This document shows, piece after piece, positions 8,400 to 15,227 of a stretch of 44,146 bases of DNA. Both the position numbers and the translations under genes were made by a program. The stretch's first letter is position 1. Every line of letters starts with the position of its first letter. The notes beneath the pieces were generated by a model that saw only the letters and a list, made by a program, of their open reading frames with translations, was not told the origin of the DNA and made no database searches. The stretch comes from Clostridiales bacterium PH28_bin88. Lineage in GTDB: Bacteria > Bacillota > PH28-bin88. Location: positions 30,409-74,554 of the forward strand of contig LAKY01000024.1 in assembly GCA_000987045.1 (NCBI GenBank), in the 5' to 3' direction.

Positions 8400-9629
8400 C
8401 TACCGGAGGACCAGGTTTACCTGTATTGTCGCCCAAAGAAGATCGCTTTTCAGGGTACCGAGTTTATCCGTTTCCGCGGAAATCTCCGCCTGCACCTTGC
8501 CCAACTGAGTCTTTAGCTCTTTAATCCCATCATCGTCGGGGTCTTCTCCTATGAGGGTCTCCAACCGAACCACTTCATCCCGGAGGGCGGCTAGCCGCTG
8601 CTCCTGTTCGGCAATTATGGGAGCCAGGCTTTGAGCAGACACTTTGGATTCCCGCACCTCACCCAGCTTCTCCATGGACACCAACACGTTATCCATACCT
8701 TCCACAGGGACTTTGAGGGTAACCACCACGGTACCTTCCCCTTTTGTGGAGACCATCGTCCCTACGGCTTGCTGAGCTAAACGGTCAAGTTCGCCAACCC
8801 CGCGGCCCAGGTCATCCACCGCCAGCAGTACTTGGGCCAACTTAACATCATACTCGCCAGCCACAGAGGGGGAAGGCTGGGCTGCCATGATAGACATTTC
8901 CGTTTCCGCCGGGGTGCCGGCAGACGCGGTCTTGCTGGTTCCGTTGCGGGCAGCCGGCATGGGGCTGTTACGGTCCCTATTCGGATCTCCAGCATCAGCG
9001 GTTTTCGAAGCCTCCTGTTGGGAAGCCTCTTCTTTCGACCCAGCAAAGGCATCTGCCGATTGAACGCCTTTTTCTTTCATCGACCCAGGTTCGTCGCCCA
9101 TCCCGGCCATGTCTACGACTCCTGGAGCAAGGGGCTGCCCCTCCAGAAGTCCGGCGCCACTCTTAATCGTCATTTCGTCTTTTTCCTTGACATCCTGCCC
9201 ACGGGTAGATTCACTACCGGTTGCCAACGGGGCTTTGGGTGCCGAAGCAGATTCCCTCACTGTAACAGGGGCATCACTTTTCATTCCATTGTGCGGTAAT
9301 AGGTTTAAAGATAACGCCATCAGTATTACCACCGCTGCTGCCGCCCCCAGGGGCAACCAGGAGGTAGCAGCCAACCGGCGAAACCGGGAACGGCCCATTA
9401 CTGTAGGCTTGACCGCTTCCAGGCGTTGTCTCAACTGGGCACGAAACTCCGCAGGCGGCTCGATCTCATCCAACGAGCGCAAGGCATATACAACCTCTTC
9501 GAGAGCAACCAAAGCCCGGCGACACCCGGCACACTCAGCCAGGTGGCGTTTAACCAGCTTTTTTTCCTCCTCTTCAAGGGCTTGGTCAATATAGGGAGAC
9601 ATTAGTGGTTCGATTTCCCGGCAAGTCAT
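8400..9629 (-). CDS. Anti-sigma factor: zinc-finger N-terminus fused to a DUF4349 sensor region
   Basis: A 409-residue membrane protein expected to hold the ECF sigma factor encoded just upstream in an inactive complex. Residues 1-60 form a zinc-finger anti-sigma domain with C3, H29, C33 and C36 (HLAECAGC). A single hydrophobic span lies at about 87-112. A long Ser/Thr/Ala-rich linker follows (about 115-250), then a DUF4349 domain (about 255-409) with a coiled-coil centre (EQEQRLAALRDEVVRLETLI). Most DUF4349 proteins end with a second membrane span; here the protein stops at NLVLR without one, so the sensor domain is tethered only from its N-terminal side. The ATG at 9629 has a GGGGGGAG ribosome site and lies 13 bases after the sigma stop. 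The signal sensed is unknown. Confidence 0.85.
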   Translation of the reverse strand: MTCREIEPLMSPYIDQALEEEEKKLVKRHLAECAGCRRALVALEEVVYALRSLDEIEPPAEFRAQLRQRLEAVKPTVMGRSRFRRLAATSWLPLGAAAAVVILMALSLNLLPHNGMKSDAPVTVRESASAPKAPLATGSESTRGQDVKEKDEMTIKSGAGLLEGQPLAPGVVDMAGMGDEPGSMKEKGVQSADAFAGSKEEASQQEASKTADAGDPNRDRNSPMPAARNGTSKTASAGTPAETEMSIMAAQPSPSVAGEYDVKLAQVLLAVDDLGRGVGELDRLAQQAVGTMVSTKGEGTVVVTLKVPVEGMDNVLVSMEKLGEVRESKVSAQSLAPIIAEQEQRLAALRDEVVRLETLIGEDPDDDGIKELKTQLGKVQAEISAETDKLGTLKSDLLWATIQVNLVLR

Positions 9630-9642
9630 GGTGCTCCCCCCT

Positions 9643-10245
9643 TTAGCTCATTAGACGCGACTTGGCGGGAAAAAGTTCCCCGTCCGTACGGATTTTATCT
9701 CTTAATGCCTGCCGGGCACGGTTCAGCCGGGACTTGACGGTTCCCAGCGAGCAATCCATCTCCCGGGCAATTTCCTCGTAGCTGAACCCCTGGATCTCTC
9801 GCATGACAATCACTAAACGGTATTCAGGAACCAGGGCGTTGATCAGATTTTGCAAGTACTCCTTACGCTCCTTTTCCTCGAATACCCGATCAGGGGCGTG
9901 GGTCCAATCGGGGGTCTGGCGCCACACCTCACCGTCCTCGGTACTAACCGGCTCGTCGAGAGAGATAACCGGCTGCCTGCGACGCCGGCGCATCTCATCC
10001 CGGCAAACGTTGGCCACAATGTGGTAAAGCCACGTTTTAAACGAGGATTCACCCCGAAAGTTTTTCAAGGATTGAAAGGCCCGCACCAGAGCTTCCTGGG
10101 CCAAGTCACTGGCGTCCTCATGGTTTCCCATAAACCGGTATGCTACAGTATACACCTGACGTTCGTATTGCGCAATAAGGTTTTCAAAAGCCACCGTGTC
10201 ACCGGCTTTGCTACGGGAAACCAATTCTTCTTCCGGCAGCCCCAC
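9643..10245 (-). CDS. ECF-type RNA polymerase sigma factor (SigW-like)
   Basis: An extracytoplasmic-function sigma factor. Region 2 (about 15-85) includes DLAQEALVRAFQSL and FKTWLYHIVANVCRDEMRRRRR, which bind core polymerase and the -10 element. Region 4 (about 130-190) contains EIQGFSYEEIAREMDCSLGT followed by VKSRLNRARQAL, a helix-turn-helix for the -35 element. I prefer the GTG at 10245 as start (200 residues), because GGGAGGG lies exactly 6 nt upstream; the longer reading from 10278 places that ribosome site inside the gene. Its partner anti-sigma gene follows after 13 bases. A GGAAC...CGTC element 38-64 bases upstream of this start suggests autoregulation. Confidence 0.9.
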   Translation of the reverse strand: MGLPEEELVSRSKAGDTVAFENLIAQYERQVYTVAYRFMGNHEDASDLAQEALVRAFQSLKNFRGESSFKTWLYHIVANVCRDEMRRRRRQPVISLDEPVSTEDGEVWRQTPDWTHAPDRVFEEKERKEYLQNLINALVPEYRLVIVMREIQGFSYEEIAREMDCSLGTVKSRLNRARQALRDKIRTDGELFPAKSRLMS

Positions 10246-10282
10246 CGACAACCCTCCCTTCGAAAAAACACGGCACATTTAT

Positions 10283-10309
10283 GACGTTTCAAGGAATTAA
10301 AACGTTCCA
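10283..10309 (-). promoter_or_regulatory. Candidate ECF autoregulatory promoter
   Basis: Read on the minus strand: TGGAAC (10304-10309), 17 nt, CGTC (10283-10286). This matches the general ECF pattern of an AAC-type -35 and a CGT-type -10 known for SigW/SigX/SigM. It lies about 40 bases upstream of the preferred sigma start, so it could drive its own operon. Short motifs occur by chance. Confidence 0.4.
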
Positions 10310-10448
10310 TTAAAATTGTTCTGTTTTCATAAATATAGATACTTCGACTTAAACACCTCATTTCCCTTGAGAGAAATATGGGAAAAATAATCAAACCGCC
10401 AGGTTGGCGGTTAAAGCGAAATACCAATATTTTTGGCTCCCCGATGAG

Positions 10449-10477
10449 TTGACACCCAATCTCCTTTCTGCTAAGAT
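10449..10477 (+). promoter_or_regulatory. Sigma-A promoter of the tRNA-Leu gene
   Basis: TTGACA (10449-10454), 17-nt spacer, TAAGAT (10472-10477), 37 bases upstream of the tRNA. A near-consensus housekeeping promoter. Confidence 0.8.
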
Positions 10478-10514
10478 GAACACAGTCCCTCCGTTGGAGT
10501 GGCTGCCATTATGT

Positions 10515-10602
10515 GCCGAAGTGGCGGAATTGGCAGACGCAGTGGACTCAAAATCCACCGTCCCCTAAAGACGTGCCGGTTCGAGTCCGGCCTTCGGCAC
10601 CA
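10515..10602 (+). tRNA. tRNA-Leu, anticodon CAA
   Basis: A complete class II tRNA. The acceptor stem is GCCGAAG/CTTCGGC, with discriminator A and an encoded CCA. The anticodon stem GTGGA/TCCAC carries the loop CTCAAAA (anticodon CAA, reading UUG). There is a long variable arm (CGTC...GACG) and a T-arm GCCGG-TTCGAGT-CCGGC. Its 3' half from 10548 is the attachment site of the element that follows; the integrated copy restores an intact tRNA. The second copy at 14074-14126 is only a 3' half and is not a gene. Confidence 0.97.
10548..10600 (+). repeat. attL: direct repeat within tRNA-Leu
   Basis: Left copy of the 53-bp exact repeat, running from the tRNA anticodon loop (TCAAAATCCACCG) to CGGCAC. 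The next base differs (C here, T in the right copy), after which AATAAC matches again. Confidence 0.95.
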
Positions 10603-10619
10603 ATAACGACAATGGTTTG

Positions 10620-10650
10620 CGGGTTTGACAAAGTTCAAGCCCGATATTTA
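10620..10650 (+). terminator. Possible terminator downstream of tRNA-Leu
   Basis: A 9-bp stem (CGGGTTTGA at 10620-10628 with TCAAGCCCG at 10635-10643, one G-U pair) followed by a modestly T-rich ATATTTATAT. It lies inside the element, so the element may have supplied the tRNA with a new terminator. Confidence 0.45.
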
Positions 10651-10686
10651 TATGGTGAGAGTTGCTAACATTTTTAATATACGCTT

Positions 10687-10952
10687 TCATTTGCTGTCGG
10701 TCCTACCGAAGAGTCTTTCCTCTAACCGGTGGACCGCTTCTCTTTTTATCGTGGGCTATTCGTGGGAGTACGTGTCGGGGTAATGTTGATGCAGCTATGC
10801 CCTAAAAGCTCCGAAACAACTTTCAAGTGCTCACCCTGTTCCAACAGCATGGCCGCAGCAGCATACCTCAGGTCATGAAACCGCACTCTTCCAACCCGTA
10901 TTTCCTGGTCAGGGTTCCCACCGCGTTTTCTACCGCAGCCGGCAGGGTCCAC
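10687..10952 (-). pseudogene. Tyrosine recombinase (integrase), C-terminal remnant with frameshift and stop
   Basis: The minus strand reads VRFHDLRYAAAAMLLEQG and VVSELLGHSCINIT, the box containing the catalytic H-x-x-R and the LGH motif of phage-type integrases. Directly after INIT the frame breaks. In the neighbouring frame the sequence continues DTYSHE (codon of the catalytic Tyr at 10768-10770), then meets a TAG (10756-10758), and continues in frame as PTIKREAVHRLEERLFGRTDSK up to a TGA at 10687-10689. This is the expected end of an integrase (DTYSHVLPxxxxEAxxRLEELL-like). So one frameshift and one premature stop, plus loss of the N-terminal two thirds, have killed it. It lies next to attL and almost certainly inserted the element. 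Confidence 0.85.
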
Positions 10953-11178
10953 TCCACGCCACTAGCCCCCTCCGGAGCGAGGGCGGTTCCCCGACACCTC
11001 AACCGGCCTCTCGGGTGGCGGTGAACGCTACTGCCACGGGGAAAACACTTCCTCGCTGTCTTTAGTGACTTCTATTCCAGCCGGAAGAAAACCCTCCAAG
11101 TAAGCAAGCAGCCCAACTCTACTTGCAGGCCCGTTGCCGTCAGTACCCGGCATGAGCACGGGTGCAGTAGGTGTTGAG

Positions 11179-11472
11179 TTAGAAACGACTTTCATTCTGT
11201 AAATGTTCCTTAATGGTCGATAAGTCTTTCTCTAACTCGTCGGTATCATAATTAAGGGGAATATTGTGGGTTACCAAGAAATCCAAGAAATCTTGCTTGG
11301 ATACATTGGCGAGCTCAGCCGCCTTACCCAGTGACAAGCTCCCATCGGCATAAAAAGTTACAGACAGCCTTTTCAAGGCTTCAGCTTTAACCAGTTGTTG
11401 CGTTGTGGCTCGGCTCTTAACAAACAACTCCTTGGGGACTTCAAGTTCAATCTTTATGGTCTGGCCCGACAT
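11179..11472 (-). CDS. UPF0175 family small protein, antitoxin-like
   Basis: About 97 residues from the ATG at 11472, chosen because AGAGGG lies about 8 nt upstream; the reading can be extended to 11517 but has no ribosome site there. The core FYADGSLSLGKAAELANVSKQDFLDFLVTHNIPLNYD is the UPF0175 signature: a helix-turn-helix-like segment followed by a short IPLxYD strand (the quotation spans residues about 54-90; key residues are LGKAAELA and IPLNYD). Members are usually encoded next to a PIN/DUF3368 toxin and taken as antitoxins. Here no toxin follows: the next 220 bases downstream hold no PIN motifs. It is thus an orphan, or its partner was lost. It follows the 68-codon antitoxin-like gene by about 55 bases on the same strand. 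Confidence 0.75.
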   Translation of the reverse strand: MSGQTIKIELEVPKELFVKSRATTQQLVKAEALKRLSVTFYADGSLSLGKAAELANVSKQDFLDFLVTHNIPLNYDTDELEKDLSTIKEHLQNESRF

Positions 11473-11527
11473 AATATCTACCCTCTGTGGCAGAACCGCG
11501 TATATTTGATTTCTCAAGTCTAAACCG

Positions 11528-11722
11528 TTAGCTTTGTCTAGAACTAGAGTCTCGATAGTTATATATGTCCCTCACCAGTCCTTCGTCGTCAATGTCCGAC
11601 CATGCTCCGGCCGCCTTTTTAAATGCATCTTCTTTATCGTCGACGTTTAATCCTTCCTGCAGCTTATCTCTGTCCTTGATTGTAAGCTTCCTTAACTGCT
11701 CTATGATCTTCTCCAGTGCCAC
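11528..11722 (-). CDS. Small antitoxin-like protein (VapB/Phd-type tail), no partner toxin
   Basis: A protein of about 64 residues. The likely start is the GTG at 11722, with AAAGGTGG 8 nt upstream; GTG codons at 11731 and 11734 are alternatives but abut that site. The N-terminal part is helical (ALEKIIEQLRKLTIKDRDKLQ). The C-terminal part, GAWSDIDDEGLVRDIYNYRD, resembles the toxin-binding tails of VapB/Phd-type antitoxins, in which a Trp-Asp/acidic stretch is followed by IYxxR. The gene that should encode the toxin would begin near 11525, but only the UPF0175 gene follows. I cannot name the family with certainty. Confidence 0.55.
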   Translation of the reverse strand: MALEKIIEQLRKLTIKDRDKLQEGLNVDDKEDAFKKAAGAWSDIDDEGLVRDIYNYRDSSSRQS

Positions 11723-11973
11723 GCGCGGCACCACCTTTCATTTGTCAGATTATACCCCGTTAAAGCCGCAATCTTCCATTCGTGTCACTTCAGATTACTG
11801 CTGCGGGGTTGTAAGTTTGTTTGAACTCTGTAATCAATACATGGGAGTCACGCCGTCTCTTCAGACTTGACAACGCTCGAAGAAGTGTAGTTCCAAGAAC
11901 ATAAAAAACCCTGCACCTACCCGTACAGAATATTTCTTATAAAGTCATTCCGTCTCTTTTGAGAAAAGTTCTT

Positions 11974-12426
11974 TTAGGACATAATATCCGACAAAAGAAG
12001 CACTCGGATTGCCGGTTCAAGTGCTTTAAACGCAGGGTCATTAGTTAATAAAACGTCTGCCTTGCCTTCTAGAGCTGTAGCGGCAATAATAGCATCTGGT
12101 GTTTTTAACCCATGCTTCGCCCTGATTTGAGCCGCTCTTACGACCAAAGAATTCCCAACGCCCATAATGATTAAATTGGGATAGGTAGTAAGCGTTTCAA
12201 GGTAATCTTCAACCACGTCATTCCTTCCTTCTTTTAGAGGCTTCACTAGAACCTCAAGCAAAGTGATAACAGACATCATACCGCTAAGCTTTCCTTCGCT
12301 TATAGGCCGAAATATATCTTCTTCCAGCATAGTGGAACCGGGTCCATCCTCCAGGTAGTAAATGAGGCAGTTCGTATCAACAAGAACCATGCTGGTATCG
12401 CCTAACATTTGCCTCAAGAATCCCAT
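11974..12426 (-). CDS. PIN-domain ribonuclease, VapC-like toxin
   Basis: A 150-residue PIN domain, the nuclease fold of VapC toxins that cleave tRNA or rRNA. All four acidic active-site positions are present: D17 (VLVDTNCLIYYLE), E58 (LLEVLV), D111 (KTPDAIIAATAL) and D130 (LTNDPAF), so it looks intact. The start ATG at 12426 has AGGAG 8 nt upstream; Met13 just before VLVDTN is an alternative. It overlaps the 3' end of the antitoxin gene by 13 bases, the usual translational coupling of such pairs. The pair lies in the middle of the att-bounded element and could hold it in the chromosome by addiction. Confidence 0.88.
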   Translation of the reverse strand: MGFLRQMLGDTSMVLVDTNCLIYYLEDGPGSTMLEEDIFRPISEGKLSGMMSVITLLEVLVKPLKEGRNDVVEDYLETLTTYPNLIIMGVGNSLVVRAAQIRAKHGLKTPDAIIAATALEGKADVLLTNDPAFKALEPAIRVLLLSDIMS

Positions 12427-12644
12427 GAATCCCGCTCCTGCCTTACGTATTGTTCAACATCAACACCACGCCATATGTCCTTATGCAACCCCCTAAGCCG
12501 CTTTGCAGGGTTCTCAAGGATCTGGTTCTTTGGGCCAACTTGAACCTGATTTTCCAGTACTTTAACGTACCTTTCTAGCAATTTCAATTTATCTTCCGGC
12601 AACCGTTCAACCGCTTTGATAAGTTCTTCGCGGCTAACACTCAT
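12414..12644 (-). CDS. VapB-like antitoxin of the PIN toxin
   Basis: 76 residues. The N-terminal half, REELIKAVERLPEDKLKLLERY, is a helical dimerisation/DNA-binding type segment common among antitoxins of PIN toxins. The C-terminal part (GLHKDIWRGVDVEQYVRQERDSW) matches the usual toxin-wrapping tail: a Trp, an acidic stretch and a terminal RxxxW (the quoted tail runs over residues about 52-74; key residues W58 and W74). It overlaps the toxin gene and precedes it, as in most modules. It should neutralise the nuclease and repress its own operon. It is the best-supported complete toxin-antitoxin pair in the island. Confidence 0.8.
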   Translation of the reverse strand: MSVSREELIKAVERLPEDKLKLLERYVKVLENQVQVGPKNQILENPAKRLRGLHKDIWRGVDVEQYVRQERDSWDS

Positions 12645-12773
12645 GCTCGATGCCCCCCAAAAACTGGACTTTTCTTGAACCGATTATATCACGAGAGCGA
12701 TTCGCATCTCAATATATACTCACCTGGTTAGCAACTACACTCTTGTCTTTTCCTTATTCATGTTAAGCTCTAC

Positions 12774-13037
12774 TTAATCAAGGCTTGTTCCCGGCCGGTC
12801 ATCCTCGTCCTCCCTGATTCTTAATAACTCCTCAACCAGTTCCGGGCGGTTCTTCCATTCACCGGCAACGGCTCTCACCACTCCTTTTGGTTTTTTGGGC
12901 TCGATTGCTTTTATAGTAATCTTATTCGTGGTAGGAACAATTTCAACCAAATCACCAGGTTTGATTTTGGCTACCTTTAACACCTCTCCGATCATAATCC
13001 TACCGTCCCGTTCAACCCGCTTCTTGATATGTAACAA
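12774..13037 (-). CDS. AbrB/SpoVT-type swapped-hairpin antitoxin, orphan
   Basis: 87 residues from the TTG at 13037; GGAGGG lies 6 nt upstream, inside any longer reading from 13058. The N-terminal 45 residues are an AbrB/MazE-like DNA-binding hairpin (DGRIMIGEVLKVAKIKPGD followed by LVEIVPTTNKITIKAI). The C-terminal part, GEWKNRPELVEELLRIREDE, has the tail of VapB proteins that partner PIN toxins. No toxin gene follows: downstream are 130 bases without a gene and then the next antitoxin. The partner appears to be lost or supplied in trans. It may act only as a repressor or as an anti-addiction factor. Confidence 0.75.
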   Translation of the reverse strand: MLHIKKRVERDGRIMIGEVLKVAKIKPGDLVEIVPTTNKITIKAIEPKKPKGVVRAVAGEWKNRPELVEELLRIREDEDDRPGTSLD

Positions 13038-13300
13038 GGTGATCCCTCCGTAAACCATAATAGGAACCCATCAAGTTGCTGTTTTCTACCGTTTGTAAGA
13101 ATCGTACCATAAGTCAGTCTCAATCTCAACCATGCGCACCGCCATCTTGACAGGAGCCTTAATTATCTTATGTTAGTTGACCTATTACGTATGTTTTACT
13201 GTAGAAGATCAGGAGATTAACCACAAGGAACAATCTGCTTTTTATAGAAACAATTACTACAACTCAACCTAGGGAAGCTCTTACTAAGGAGGGTCTTAAA

Positions 13301-13870
13301 ATGGCTAGTGTTGGATCACTCGTACCTGAAACAATTGTTTTTTTGGCTTCATGCGCCAGACAGAAACGTCTAACTACCTACAAAGAGGTTGCTCAAACAG
13401 TTGGGACCTTTCATCGAGTAATACCCAAGATTCTTTGCGAGATTCGAGAGATCTGTCTCTCCAACAATTGGCCAGCGCTGACTAGTATAGTCGTAAACAG
13501 CAGCACTGGGCTGCCTGGCGAAGCATTCCTGGACCCTTGGTTACCCCGTAGCGCCCCCCAGGGAAAACGTCATGCTATGTGGCAATCAATGGTTGACGAG
13601 GTATATAACTTTGATTGGACCCCAGCCTTGTCGAATAAGAAGTTCCCGCAAAAACACAATGAAACAACGACAGGCAAGGCAGTAACCCACTGCTCCGAGG
13701 AAGTTTTGAAGGAGATCGAACAACTTCTTCAAGAGTACCAGGTTGTAGTTGGCTTAGCTAGACGAGAGGGGCGGTTAAAGGACAGTGCTGCAAATACTTA
13801 TCTTCTTCACGTTAGCAACTTCGTACGCTGGTTAAAAGGGGATTTTGAACCAGGCGGTCGCAAAAATTAG
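13301..13870 (+). CDS. Unknown two-part protein with an MGMT/ATL-like winged-helix segment (element cargo)
   Basis: A 189-residue protein with a strong AAGGAGG ribosome site 9-10 bases before its ATG. It is the only plus-strand gene of the element, next to the right att site. Residues 20-80 (TTYKEVAQTVGT, then PALTSIVVNSSTGLPGEAF) follow the layout of the DNA-binding half of alkylguanine transferases and of a group of uncharacterised bacterial proteins with a GLPGEGF motif. The PCHR-type catalytic cysteine is absent, so it cannot transfer alkyl groups. Residues 130-189 form helices (KDSAANTYLLHVSNFVRWLK) reminiscent of the core-binding helices of recombinases. The function is not known; DNA binding is inference. 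TTGACA at 13147 and TTGACC at 13177 are possible promoter parts upstream. Confidence 0.65.
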   Translation: MASVGSLVPETIVFLASCARQKRLTTYKEVAQTVGTFHRVIPKILCEIREICLSNNWPALTSIVVNSSTGLPGEAFLDPWLPRSAPQGKRHAMWQSMVDEVYNFDWTPALSNKKFPQKHNETTTGKAVTHCSEEVLKEIEQLLQEYQVVVGLARREGRLKDSAANTYLLHVSNFVRWLKGDFEPGGRKN

Positions 13871-13893
13871 TCATATCTTCTTCAATTCGCATG

Positions 13894-13919
13894 AAAAAAT
13901 CCCGGATGACAAATCCGGG
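13894..13919 (-). terminator. Hairpin with T-run on the minus strand near attR
   Basis: A perfect 6-bp stem (CCCGGA at 13901-13906, TCCGGG at 13914-13919). On the minus strand it is followed by ATTTTTTC, on the plus strand only by AAAATT, so it would stop transcription entering the element from the right. No minus-strand gene feeds into it now. The 200 bases between it and attR contain no gene I can support. Confidence 0.45.
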
Positions 13920-14073
13920 AAAATTGCTAACCAAACATCTAACATATTTGTGACAACTAAGCAAAGAACTCTCCGTGTTATCAACATAGCTCAACCGTTA
14001 AAGCCTTGTAATTACTGGGCTCGCGCATCTTAGGGGGATATCCTGTTACCTGCTAAAAAGCGTTTGAACTAAT

Positions 14074-14126
14074 TCAAAATCCACCGTCCCCTAAAGACGT
14101 GCCGGTTCGAGTCCGGCCTTCGGCAC
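14074..14126 (+). repeat. attR: 3'-half copy of tRNA-Leu
   Basis: Right copy of the 53-bp exact repeat (TCAAAATCCACCG through CGGCAC). The acceptor and D-arm half of a tRNA is missing before it, so it is not a tRNA gene. Before integration the sequence from 14127 on would have followed tRNA-Leu directly. Confidence 0.95.
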
Positions 14127-14139
14127 TAATAACAACCTA

Positions 14140-14653
14140 TTGGAAGGTTTCACAAGGGCTATCTGTATCGGGGGTGCCGCCAATACTTTGTTGGATGCTA
14201 TCGCTTTCCAAATTGTTTCCCGCATTCACAACCTCGGGAGCTCAGCCCTGGCCATCCTCGCATCTCAGATACTGGGCAGTGAAAAAGGTGTAGCCAATAT
14301 CTCAACCAAAGCGGTTGTGCCAGGATGGCGGGTTTGGGTTGGCAGGGTAAAAGCCTGTTGATTATTAATCCCAAGTATGGACCAAGGGTAAGGTACGCAA
14401 CCTTCCTTACCGATTTACCCCTTACCCCTGATGAGCCAATTGAGAATAAATGCGGTAAATGCAAGCAATGCGTAAAGACTTGCCCGGTAGGAGCAATCAA
14501 GAACCTGTCCTTCACCGACCATCCGAAACCAGAGAAGAAGCAGTGGACTGGGTAAAATGCAGGGATCACTTATACAACGAGTTCCTACCCCTACCTCACA
14601 TCGGTAAACCTATTTGCGTTATCTGTGTTAAGGTATGCCCGCGGGGGAAATAG
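14140..14653 (+). pseudogene. Fe-S protein of the epoxyqueuosine-reductase-like type, broken by frameshifts
   Basis: Three overlapping readings in different frames combine to one protein. The first is the DAIAFQIVSRIHNLG region to about 14325. The second is AGLGWQGKSLLIINPKYGP, then RYATFLTDLPL and the cluster motif CGKCKQCVKTCPVGAIK, to about 14540. The third is AVDWVKCRDHLYNEFLPLP with the second cluster motif CVICVKVCPRGK, to the TAG at 14651. This is the C-terminal two thirds of a double 4Fe-4S protein related to QueG and to corrinoid-protein reductases. Two frameshifts and the missing N-terminus make it non-functional. It begins immediately beside the right att site. Confidence 0.8.
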
Positions 14654-14789
14654 GCAATTAGGAAATACCAGTCTTTGACGAAATCCTTGTGGACAAAAAG
14701 AATTAGTGAACTACAAGGAAATCTAAAACAACCATAAGTATGAGTTTATTCTTCCCTAATCGCTCGCTTCTGGCAGCAGGGCGTCGGGC

Positions 14790-15183
14790 AGGGGTTTGAC
14801 CGGCCAACTGGTCTCGTATAAAGAACTGGAAGCTGGGCTGGTGTTTTACCCGGCCTTTTACGGGATACCTTCCGGCCGTTTGCCAAGTTAGTTGAAGACA
14901 AGGAGCCGGACCTGATTAAACAGGCTGTCCTGGAATTAGGCGGCGAATTATTGCCCCAGGCTGATGTTTCAGCGCGAATTTATGTCTTCCCAAATTTCCC
15001 GGTTACCTTGAACATCTGGTTGAAGGATGAAGAGTTTGGCGGATCGGTCAACCTGTTGTTCGATACCGCGGCCAACGACTACTTGCATACCAAGGATATC
15101 GCGGTGGTTGCTGGATTGTGCTTGAGGTTTTGGCAGCGGAAATCAAGACGGCCTACCACCACATCGGGCATGGTTGGACCTGA
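14790..15183 (+). pseudogene. DUF3786 protein, C-terminal remnant with frameshifts
   Basis: Readings in three frames combine to the C-terminal half of a DUF3786 protein. First comes LTGQLVSYKELEAGLVFYPA (from 14796, running into a stop near 14893). Then LVEDKEPDLIKQAVLELGG through DVSARIYVFPNFPVTLNIWL and EEFGGSVNLLFDTAANDYL. After a second shift near 15130 it ends EVLAAEIKTAYHHIGHGWT before the TGA at 15181. In anaerobes DUF3786 proteins are often encoded near corrinoid or Fe-S proteins, so this and the pseudogene before it may once have been one unit; that is inference. Between the two remnants (14654-14790) I see nothing. Confidence 0.75.
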
Positions 15184-15227
15184 TTTATGCAAAACCACCG
15201 CCTATCCCGATACCATGTATTCCCACC

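Larger units (their letters stand above)
10548..14126. mobile_element. Small integrated element (relic) in tRNA-Leu, bounded by att repeats
   Basis: A 53-bp exact direct repeat bounds this 3.5-kb segment: 10548-10600 (anticodon loop to the 3' end of tRNA-Leu) and 14074-14126. With one mismatch the repeat extends about 7 bases further (AATAAC follows both). Use of the 3' half of a tRNA gene is the classic site choice of tyrosine recombinases, and a decayed tyrosine recombinase lies on the minus strand next to the tRNA, where such genes normally sit. The inside looks visibly richer in A+T than the core genes. It carries UPF0175, an orphan antitoxin-like gene, a PIN toxin with antitoxin, an AbrB-type gene and one plus-strand gene of unknown role. 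No replication, packaging or transfer genes are seen, so it is a minimal or eroded island that cannot excise by its own enzyme. Confidence 0.88.

Noticed and set aside
11028..11159. Minus-strand reading of about 43 codons downstream of the UPF0175 gene, a possible partner toxin
   Set aside because: No ribosome site, no PIN acidic motifs and no recognisable similarity.
14074..14126. A second tRNA-Leu gene
   Set aside because: Only the 3' half is present; acceptor 5' strand and D-arm are missing. It is the right attachment site.
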